In this document: piece by piece, positions 59,601-64,000 of the stretch
Position numbering within the stretch: position 1 is the stretch's first letter
Layout of the letters: every line of letters begins with the position of its first letter
NCBI RefSeq assembly: GCF_023555495.1
Contig: NZ_JALCZO010000004.1
Coordinates: 186,001-250,000 of the forward strand
DNA length: 64,000 nt
Origin: Polaribacter sp. Z022
GTDB lineage: Bacteria; Bacteroidota; Bacteroidia; Flavobacteriales; Flavobacteriaceae
Direction: 5' to 3'
Position numbers and translations under genes: made by a program
The notes under the pieces: generated by a model
The model's input: only the letters and a program-made list of their open reading frames with translations
What the model was told of the DNA's origin: nothing
Databases searched by the model: none

Positions 59601-62036
59601 TTAGTTGTAACAAATGATATTCTACTAAATGGTGATATTCGTTTAATTGACTCAGACCCATTTAACCCAGACCCAGAAGATACAGATTATGATACTGATA
59701 CAGCAAACAGAAATAGTGCTGCTCAATTAATTCAAACTCATACTTCTGCTAGTTTAGTAACAGGTACTGGTAGATTATTAATTGATCAAAACTCTACAGT
59801 ACCAAGTAAATATAGATATAATTATATTGGTTCTCCTGTAAAAAGTGGTTCAGGTTCTCTAACATACACAGTTGCAGATATCCTTAAAGACGGAACAACA
59901 CCTGTTAATCATGATGGAATAATTAATACTAATATTGCTAAAAACATTAATTGGATTAGTGGTTATGATGGAAATATTTCAGACCCAATATCATTAGCTC
60001 ACTATTGGATTTACACTTACGCTTCTAATGGAGGTACTAGATCTTCTTGGTCGCAGAAATTTAATAATGGATCTATTCCTAATGCTGATGGATTTATTTT
60101 TAAAGGTCCTGGAAGGCCTCAAAACTACACCTATTTAGGAATTCCTAAAGATGGTATAACTACTACTTTTGTAGGACAAAATGAGTCTTATTTAGTTGCA
60201 AACCCTTTTGCTTCTTCAATAAGTGTTAAAGAATTTATAGAAGATAATTTAAACTCTATTTCTGGAACTTTATACTTCTGGGAACATGCTGGTGAAATTG
60301 CTAGTGAAACTGGTTCTGAAGGTCATAATTTTGCAGGTTATATTGGAGGTTATGCTACTAGAACAATTAATATGGGTGTTAATGCTAGGGGTTCTTTTAC
60401 TGGTAACACCATAGATACCGATTTAAATTTAGAAGCAGAAGATGCAACAATTACAGCAGGAACAATAGAATCAGTTTCTAATAATTATGATGTTATTCAA
60501 TTAAATGCATCTAATTCTAGTATTGTATTTAATGAAATTTCATCAAATTTTAAAGTTTTAAGAATTAGATACAGCTCTACAGTTTCTAAAACTATAAGAA
60601 TAAAAGAAAATCAAACAATTATAGGAGATTATGTACTTCCTGCTACAAGTAATGGAGAGTTTTCTGTATTTGAAATTTCAGAATCCGTTACTCAAGGAAG
60701 TAATATTACTCTAGAATCTTTAGATACTAATGCAATTAAAATTGATTATTTAAATCAATTACCAGCTACAGAAGCTTCAACTACAAATACTACTGTTGAT
60801 TCTGTTTCTGAAGCTATAGATGTTGTTGTTTTAAATGCAAATTTAGAAGAAATTACTTTTAATAAAATATCTACTGGAGTTGATAACCTTAGAATTAAAT
60901 ATAGTGCTATTTCAACAAAAAATATCATCATAAAAGAAAATGATATAATAAAAAAAGAGATAGCATTGCCTTCAACAGGTAGTGTAGATAACTTCAATAT
61001 TAAAATAATTGATTTATGTGTTGAGTTAGGTAGTAAAATTTCATTAGCCTCTGATGACACAAGTGAAATACGAATAGATTATTTAAATTTATATGATGTA
61101 GATGGAATAGTAAGTTGTGCTCCAAATTTAGGTGATGAAACAATTAACTACACAGAACCTTTACCTTATATTGCTATTGGACAAGGATTCTTTGTACAAG
61201 GAGATGATCAAAATGGAGGAACTATTGAATTTAACAATAGCCAAAGACAATATGTTGTTGAAGGTTCTGAAACACTACCAGGTACAGGTTCTATTTTCTT
61301 AAAAAACAACAAAAAAACTACCCCAAATAGCTTCAGTAATTTACCTGTATTAAAAATTGGAATGAATTTTAAAGAAGGTTCAGAAAAAGAAATATATCAT
61401 AGACAAATTGGTATATCTTTTAGTCAATTCACTTCTTTTAGATATGATAAAGGTTATGATGCAGAAATTTATGATATTGGAACAACAGATTTCTATTGGA
61501 AATTTCCATATGATGATAAAAAATATGTGATTTCTGGAGTACCAGCCATTTCAGAAAATTTAGAAGTTCCTTTAGAAATTATTATGGGGTATTCAGGAAA
61601 TGTAACGATAAAAGTTGATGAAATGAAAAATATAAATCAAGAAGTATACATACAAGATAAAGTAACTGGAATATCACAAGAGATTATAAATGGAACAGCT
61701 AACTTTAATCTTGAACCTGGTACTTATTCAGATAGATTTGTATTAACATTTAAACCTAGTATAGCTTTAAATTTAGAAGACACAATTATAAACGGGTACA
61801 CTAATATTTATTCAGACAATGAAAATAAACAATTAGTAATTCAGAAAACGGCAAGTATTCAAATAAATCAAGTAGCAATATATTCTATCTTAGGCAGAAA
61901 AATTAAAAATTGGAAAATTAATGAACAAAAAGAACAACTAAAATTAAAAATAGATAGGCAGTTACCAACAGGTATTTACATTGTAAAACTAAATACGGAT
62001 AAAGGTAATAGTTCTAAAAAAATAGTAATAGAATAA
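50652..62036 (+). CDS. Giant T9SS-secreted multidomain protein (RCC1-like, TSP3 calcium repeats, CBM-like pair)
   Basis: A 3794-residue secreted protein. Signal peptide to about residue 34 (FFLSYSNAQ). Residues 36-445 carry RCC1-like blade motifs (VVAWGED, LYVWGQ, IWAWGRG), then a cadherin- or VCBS-like domain (451-555). From 556 to about 2732 long thrombospondin type 3 tracts (DLDSDNDGIPDVIE-type) alternate with five inserted beta-rich domains, four bracketed by Cys. Then come a lamin-tail-like domain (about 2734-2900), a T9SS-associated region (YNYIGSPV), a tandem CBM6-like pair (about 3258-3485) and a C-terminal type A sorting domain (GRKIKNWKI ... LPTGIYIVKLN). Expected cell-surface adhesin or glycan-binding protein, calcium-stabilised. 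Confidence 0.95.
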   Translation: MKNSVNKTKFFGEIFRFKLLTPLFFIFFLSYSNAQECPIVGTDGVFDPNSDVIITSYHQSMAKIATGVVAWGEDMGPDGNGDATSVTEITPANGYNYTGSIIHFAVSGNSGGQAFLATTTNLYVWGQENEVIADDFTIGRAFDVVDLSGPSGQAFNSSEIFDIHATSDAVFVTLNNGTVWVATTNSNATNNQAVTGNSNTDMTVWQQVQTSLNTPLTGVKQVTGTKNAGYALKEDGTIWAWGRGVSIGDGLAASDRQYATQMNALPGGTAPKYITVIYDNGTTSGLLALGTDKKVYGVGANTDGKLINESTGDVATWTAIKKDATTDLTGVVLLSSSHTSEEWSGAAVVVEADAYSNGFPFIMAWGQNNLNSLADGTNQVFEYPIIPLSFTKGSDDPSSISIGGHAITYFNRALGSICFAGHITNGSTGGLTTGDGSTFECVIPNNVELCGLQSIQPQKDSGTVKQGVGGTAIANVVANDYLNGVFAPTIGPGSGQVTLTQTSSSNAGIVLNTNTGEITVTAAVPLGTYTVVYKICESGKTPENCNSAVAVINVIDDADGDGISDIDDLDDDNDGIKDTDEGCTNISVTGANASSATEIAVDVNNPTRAVDGVNNSFAEFKDNNSSMRVTLRSGNDIAIGQSIFIISRKTDNDANNIMQVQQSTSTSGPWTNTQSFSFSTNNDWYTQEYVLGSDAKYLLITFLRDGGDLEIDNISYPSFTLPCTNATDTDEDGIPDYQDLDSDNDGIPDVIEVGGTDANRDGLADGAQGTTTLTQGIPVSAGTGLSLVNTDGDAVPDFRDIDADNDGIPDNIEGQTSLGYTPPSGIGTGITDANNNGVDDTYESGAIIGLNPVNTDGTDNPDYLDLDSDNDLTLDISENGDLQNVASGIDTDGDGLDDAFDDNNDTGTGYTVNDGLGANDKVTNTTNLETAYNDADGDFNPGRGNLDYRDGPDNDNDGIADYFDIDDDNDGILDTVEYGVAPLTYTNPDFATDTSSWTSNNVDYSTNGYPFVDNNCVTASLSQIACPASKLTSFSFDVGWNNGVSGCSPGSSISTMKVSIGGVNYITIATPEGGSNNSDNATGQGGDALVTASNGANFVISSPSGQGSQYIDHSPYNNWTFTTITVTLASESLDGSISFNWDMLSDDIAIDNITVLSGSCAIDTDNDGIPNVYDLDSDNDGIPDIIEAQTTKDYVAPSGSDSDNDGLDDAFDTTPNGSSDGSGSLGLTPQNTDSTDIPDYLDLDSDNDGIFDVVESTAIILPNDGNGKSTGTFGSNGLNNLVELGSTDLTFIDPNGNFDNTQTDNFIDTDGDISLTGGDVDYRDVVGTDSDGDTIPDVDDLDDDNDGILDTVENSLGCVTIPTTAVNGIGESNGTSDFNLINDNNFTPDNGVILNEVGEYIVIDLGEEIPVNTTIRFTLWRNNNTSARSIRIAQLSNSNANIGGGTNLQTIDYTSITGNANTEYNYSLTNTTRYIQIDMPTRANNRIEIIEAQILTYLFCDSDKDGIPNSLDLDSDNDGIPDVIESGGADIDRDGRADGSVGTTGLSKGVPISTTGGTGNTPTATADGDTLPDYLDIDADNDGIPDNIEGQTSNDYIAPSGVGSHIINGITDANNNGVDDNYENDAIIGLNPVNTDGLDYPDYIDTDADNDGILDIAENGDSNNSLAGTDVDNDGLDDNFDDNDDSTIDGSTVNDGVGIETNDGIGVGDKITDTTSLDDAFGDEDNDFPGTGNLDYRDFPDSDGDGVADSVDLDDDNDGILDLTESNGNNPDGDADGDGIPNYIDTNDTVGGTGDGSTTSYIDLNSDGIPDVYDNDGDGTPNHLDLDSDNDGIPDVIESGGTDSNRDGRADDDDNNANNTGSNGIPTTAGSGITTPTNSDSADGDTLPDYLDIDSDNDGIPDNVEGQSTSGFITPSGVAGSMTDSNNNGLDDNYENSEFIGINPEDTDSDSTPDYLDADSDNDGTLDIAENGEPANNVLSGSDSDGDGLYDIFDENNDSGIQGATVNDNHSPPNAANLGDVDGDISTGGDVDYRDFIGITDSDGDTIADIDDLDDDNDGITDAQELCTSNVNTTAKAVIGVNITFDNWPEEVSWTLTIGGNTVTTNQYSTANPDQSTVNETVNIFTTGTYVFTINDTASDGFESPGQYQITLDGTIVETVTSANYNGSSGTINVIVNSLNTNLKPPCLTADPGADSDNDGTINYKDPDFATANGSSLNANGTMASLDADGDGIPNHLDTDSDNDGCPDAVEGNGGISISDLDDNDGINRTVNTNGIPVGPGTAGNGTTGQSDVSSRNASVQSSECDPCNPASSSFVDTDGDGIGNACDLDDDNDGILDTDENSCTNASLESFGTGTGSPVTTHSNVINIQNTRVGTSADFPGESWFQSSTGLDATGNANGKYLALDNPIGSAPVLIYQENITLLANNPYTYSLYVAAAAEESGQPASAYPDVRMQVKDGLGNILGTINTGTISLSWVRYQFLFTSTTTNVTIEIYNNSADAPYNTLLVDEISVTSTSCDNDGDGIPNSLDLDSDNDGIPDVIEAGGTDADRDGKADGTVGTTTNTNGIPASAGTGNSPTTTDGDTIPDFLDIDADNDGIPDNIEGQPTTGYIAPSGTGTGITDTNNNGLDDNYEIGGFVGLNPENTDGADTPDYIDSDSDEDGISDIEENGSRPDTLSGIDTDGDGLYDIFENGNVNDGYNVNDDINTPNKDSLGDIDDDATTIGDVDYRDSGANGIPMITQIYQLGTEKWIEITNIHSTNSIPANVVKIQLYKDKAGEQTDITPDVTFTITSSINAGESVLFRNTSNVISNLRGTATIFNNNALTDIDGANDIITLSKTTDNTSWANRYDVISDFSDNTSYVRIDETLTTNKTYTESEWVAFIDDALNPYRLLAAGGAERHPHDPLISEIENSNTEANTLLGLHRVNITTRVSASGGSWNNGYPDRSRFVVIDEDYNHTTARLSARKLTVNALKKLSVTDNLLVVTNDILLNGDIRLIDSDPFNPDPEDTDYDTDTANRNSAAQLIQTHTSASLVTGTGRLLIDQNSTVPSKYRYNYIGSPVKSGSGSLTYTVADILKDGTTPVNHDGIINTNIAKNINWISGYDGNISDPISLAHYWIYTYASNGGTRSSWSQKFNNGSIPNADGFIFKGPGRPQNYTYLGIPKDGITTTFVGQNESYLVANPFASSISVKEFIEDNLNSISGTLYFWEHAGEIASETGSEGHNFAGYIGGYATRTINMGVNARGSFTGNTIDTDLNLEAEDATITAGTIESVSNNYDVIQLNASNSSIVFNEISSNFKVLRIRYSSTVSKTIRIKENQTIIGDYVLPATSNGEFSVFEISESVTQGSNITLESLDTNAIKIDYLNQLPATEASTTNTTVDSVSEAIDVVVLNANLEEITFNKISTGVDNLRIKYSAISTKNIIIKENDIIKKEIALPSTGSVDNFNIKIIDLCVELGSKISLASDDTSEIRIDYLNLYDVDGIVSCAPNLGDETINYTEPLPYIAIGQGFFVQGDDQNGGTIEFNNSQRQYVVEGSETLPGTGSIFLKNNKKTTPNSFSNLPVLKIGMNFKEGSEKEIYHRQIGISFSQFTSFRYDKGYDAEIYDIGTTDFYWKFPYDDKKYVISGVPAISENLEVPLEIIMGYSGNVTIKVDEMKNINQEVYIQDKVTGISQEIINGTANFNLEPGTYSDRFVLTFKPSIALNLEDTIINGYTNIYSDNENKQLVIQKTASIQINQVAIYSILGRKIKNWKINEQKEQLKLKIDRQLPTGIYIVKLNTDKGNSSKKIVIE
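52317..58850 (+). repeat. TSP3-type repeat tracts inside the giant gene
   Basis: Dozens of degenerate copies of a unit coding for D-x-D-x-D-G-I-P-D, clustered in six tracts separated by non-repeat domains (inserts roughly 52398-52830, 53584-54132, 54720-55150, 56850-57230, 57675-58200). Large blocks recur with the same order: DSDNDGIPDVIE, then VGTT/GIP, then DIDADNDGIPDNIEGQ, then NNNG-DD, then LNP-NTDG. The block is thus itself a higher-order repeat of about 200-280 residues. Confidence 0.9.
60421..61105 (+). repeat. Tandem CBM6-like domain duplication inside the giant gene
   Basis: Two copies of about 105 residues: first starting LEAEDATIT and containing RIRYSSTVSKTIRIKENQ, second containing RIKYSAISTKNIIIKEND. 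Both end with a conserved IDYLN. They align over their length, with clear divergence. Confidence 0.8.
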
Positions 62037-62058
62037 AAAAACGAATATAGAAAAAGAA

Positions 62059-62091
62059 AGGTTTGAGTTTTTTAAATATTTACTCAAACCT
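62059..62091 (+). terminator. Hairpin after the giant gene
   Basis: AGGTTTGAGT and ACTCAAACCT with a 13-base loop. The T-run is interrupted (CCCTTTTCTT), so it could be an attenuator before the small gene. Confidence 0.6.
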
Positions 62092-62159
62092 CCCTTTTCT
62101 TAAAGTTTTTAACCAAAAGAAGCAAAATAAACAACAAGTAGGAAAACTTTATTATAAAA

Positions 62160-62318
62160 ATGGCTTTATTACAAATAGTACCTCCTCCTGCTCCCCCACC
62201 TCCACCCCCAGGACTACCTGTAGATAATAATATTATTATATTGTTAATACTTGCTATAATTTATGCAAGCTTTGTAATAGTGTATAAAAAAGGAAAAAAT
62301 TTAAAGTATATCCTTTAA
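62160..62318 (+). CDS. Small polyproline membrane protein (52 aa)
   Basis: A 52-residue frame: nine prolines within residues 8-17 (VPPPAPPPPPPGLPVDNN), a transmembrane helix (IIILLILAIIYASFVIVY) and a lysine-rich tail. No signal peptide; the frame opens only 18 bp upstream. I recall similar PPPPPGLP-TM proteins next to large T9SS substrates in flavobacteria. It fills most of the 374-bp gap between the giant gene and rsmB; nothing else is seen there except the hairpin and a -7 box. Confidence 0.75.
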   Translation: MALLQIVPPPAPPPPPPGLPVDNNIIILLILAIIYASFVIVYKKGKNLKYIL

Positions 62319-62382
62319 ATTATTGAATATAATTATAACTTTAAATAAAATCTACTTAAGCAAAAAACAAAGGTAGATTTCG

Positions 62383-62390
62383 TACATTTG
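62383..62390 (+). promoter_or_regulatory. Candidate -7 box for the methyltransferase
   Basis: TACATTTG fits TAnnTTTG, 19 bp before the ATG at 62410. Confidence 0.4.
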
Positions 62391-62409
62391 CTCCCCATTA
62401 TAATAAAAA

Positions 62410-63621
62410 ATGAGACTACACAGAAACTTAACATTTGCTGTTATTGATAGCATTAGAGATATATTTAATGAAGGTGTTTATGCAGATAAAGCTGTAGAAA
62501 AAGCCTTAAAAAGAGATAAACGTTGGGGTGCAAGAGATCGTAAATTTGTTGCTGAAACTATTTATGATATCGTAAGATGGAATAGACTATATGCAGAAAT
62601 TGCTGAAGTAAAAGCTCCATTTGATAGAGATAATATTTGGAGATTATTTTCTGTTTGGTGTATTTTAAGAGGAATTGCATTACCAGATTGGAATCAAATT
62701 GGTGATGTACCAGAAAGAAGAATAAAAGGTCGTTTTGCAGAATTATCTAAAACTAGAAAATTTAGAGAATCAATTCCAGATTGGATGGATGAACTTTGTG
62801 CTTCAGAATTAGGTGAAGAAGTTTGGACTAAAGAAATCGCTGCATTAAACCAACAAGCTAAAGTAATTTTAAGAACAAATACTCTAAATATTTCTAGAGA
62901 AGTTCTTCAAAAGAAATTAAGGTCAGAAAATGTAATTACAGAGTTTGTACCAAATCATCCAGACGCTTTAGTTTTACCAGAAAGAGCCAATGTTTTTAGA
63001 ACAGAAGCTTTTCATAATGGTTATTTCGAAGTTCAAGATGCTTCCTCTCAATTAGTTGCTGCTTATTGTGATGTAAAACCAGGTATGAAAGTTGTAGATA
63101 CTTGTGCTGGAGCTGGTGGTAAAACATTACATCTTTCTGCTTTAATGCAAAATAAAGGTCAGGTTATAGCTATGGATATTTACGAAAGTAAACTACGTAA
63201 ATTAAAAGTTAGAGCAAAAAGAAATAAAGCACATAATATAGATATGCGTGTAATAGATTCTACAAAACCTATTAAAAAATTACATGGAAAAGCAGATAGA
63301 GTTTTAATTGATGCTCCTTGTTCTGGTTTAGGTGTTATTCGTAGAAATCCAGATTCTAAATGGAAATTACAACCAGAATTTATAGATAATATTAAAAAAG
63401 TACAACAAGAAGTTTTACAACAATATTCTAAAATGGTAAAACCAGGAGGAAAATTAGTGTATGCAACATGTTCTATTTTACCTTCAGAAAATCAAGATCA
63501 AGTTAATACTTTCTTAACATCAGAATTCGGAAAAGAGTTTACCTTTGTTTCAGATAAAAAAGTATTAGCCCATATTTCTGGTTTTGACGGATTTTATATG
63601 GCTTTATTAGAAAGAAAATAA
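62410..63621 (+). CDS. RsmB-like 16S rRNA (cytosine-5) methyltransferase
   Basis: A 403-residue NOL1/NOP2/Sun-type methyltransferase. An N-terminal NusB-like part (RDKRWGARDRKFVAETIYD) precedes the SAM-binding region (VVDTCAGAGGKTLHLSALM) and the two catalytic cysteines in DAPCSGLG and ATCSILPSE. It methylates a cytosine of 16S rRNA; the exact position is not readable from sequence. Confidence 0.92.
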   Translation: MRLHRNLTFAVIDSIRDIFNEGVYADKAVEKALKRDKRWGARDRKFVAETIYDIVRWNRLYAEIAEVKAPFDRDNIWRLFSVWCILRGIALPDWNQIGDVPERRIKGRFAELSKTRKFRESIPDWMDELCASELGEEVWTKEIAALNQQAKVILRTNTLNISREVLQKKLRSENVITEFVPNHPDALVLPERANVFRTEAFHNGYFEVQDASSQLVAAYCDVKPGMKVVDTCAGAGGKTLHLSALMQNKGQVIAMDIYESKLRKLKVRAKRNKAHNIDMRVIDSTKPIKKLHGKADRVLIDAPCSGLGVIRRNPDSKWKLQPEFIDNIKKVQQEVLQQYSKMVKPGGKLVYATCSILPSENQDQVNTFLTSEFGKEFTFVSDKKVLAHISGFDGFYMALLERK

Positions 63622-63697
63622 ACTTTTATATATAATTGCTAGTATAAGAGTTTAATGATATTGAAAAAGAAATCGTTTCAACTTATAATTTATTGTT

Positions 63698-64000
63698 ATG
63701 ATGAAAAGATTACTCTCTTTATTGGTAATTATTATTACTACAAATGCGTTTGCGCAACAAAACTATTATAGTGATGTTGACCTAAACTTAACTGGTTTAA
63801 CTTTAAAAGACGAATTAGCTACTAAAATTATTAGTACTCATTCTCAATTTTTATCTTATGACCAAATTTGGGATGCAAGCAAAGCAACTGATGTTAACCC
63901 TAATAATGCTCAAGAAGTTTTATTAATTTATGGTTTCGAAAACGGTACAGATTCAGATGCTACTAATGATAGAGAACGTGGTATTAATAGCAATAGCGGT
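63698..64000 (+). CDS. Endonuclease I family protein, truncated by the window edge
   Basis: The first 101 residues are visible: signal peptide (LLSLLVIIITTNAFAQ) and YYSDVDLNLTGLTLKDELATKI, SYDQIWDASKATD and LLIYGFEN, typical of the flavobacterial endonuclease I (EndA/NucM-like) family. The catalytic His region lies beyond the edge. A secreted non-specific nuclease for nutrient uptake is expected. Confidence 0.8.
   Translation, partial: MMKRLLSLLVIIITTNAFAQQNYYSDVDLNLTGLTLKDELATKIISTHSQFLSYDQIWDASKATDVNPNNAQEVLLIYGFENGTDSDATNDRERGINSNSG

Overview
The window looks like a chromosomal segment of a marine-type flavobacterium (Bacteroidota, Flavobacteriaceae; Polaribacter or Tenacibaculum-like is an inference). 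The evidence is the very AT-rich DNA, promoters of the Bacteroidota form TTG-N19-21-TAnnTTTG, absence of obvious Shine-Dalgarno sites, a giant secreted protein with a type IX secretion (T9SS) C-terminal sorting domain, M1 peptidases, CarboxypepD-like and DUF6702-like proteins, and degenerate RibBA. There are no rRNA, tRNA, CRISPR, phage or transposase genes. Most of the window is housekeeping plus envelope genes.

Layout. 1-2.7 kb: a partial unknown gene, a DUF134 regulator with a palindrome next to its promoter, a DEAD-box helicase and a hypothetical. 2.7-5.9 kb: a four-gene minus-strand operon encoding a coiled-coil protein, a longin/roadblock-like protein, a Ras/Rab-like small GTPase and a hybrid histidine kinase. 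I consider this the best candidate for an undescribed signalling system. 6.0-10 kb: an MBL hydrolase, a conserved unknown, and an ECF sigma / membrane anti-sigma-like / Spy-like operon. 10-15.5 kb: minus-strand genes for small proteins, a CAT-like acyltransferase, HAD hydrolase, KdsB, QueD/PTPS, Idi and a GDPD lipoprotein. 15.6-20.5 kb: a cyclophilin lipoprotein, RF3, an outer membrane barrel and a cyclophilin-FKBP fusion. 21-29.7 kb: a MATE pump, then the co-directional cluster tpx-dgkA-ftsK-lolA-lptF/G-ribB(A). 29.7-38.4 kb: PepE, lipoproteins, CarboxypepD-like pair, DUF6702 and two tandem M1 peptidases whose duplication scar is still visible, then a frameshifted secreted-protein gene. 38.4-50.5 kb (mostly minus): acyltransferase, Nudix, Lgt, YidD, CysS, a second ECF sigma operon, MeaB, a frameshifted beta-lactamase-fold lipoprotein and RecG.

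50.6-62.0 kb is one 3794-residue gene: signal peptide, RCC1-like blades, long calcium-binding thrombospondin type 3 (TSP3) tracts interrupted by five beta-sandwich-like inserts (four bracketed by cysteines), a lamin-tail-like domain, a tandem carbohydrate-binding-like pair inserted in a T9SS-associated region, and a sorting domain. It is followed by a tiny polyproline membrane protein, an RsmB-type methyltransferase and a truncated endonuclease I gene.

Functionally, several genes converge on envelope biogenesis and secretion (lgt, yidD, lolA, lptF/G, kdsB, T9SS cargo) and on envelope sensing (two ECF operons, the GTPase-kinase operon). Two genes are split by single-base frameshifts at short homopolymers within 10 kb, which may be sequencing errors or real lesions. 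All family names come from reading motifs; no database search was run.
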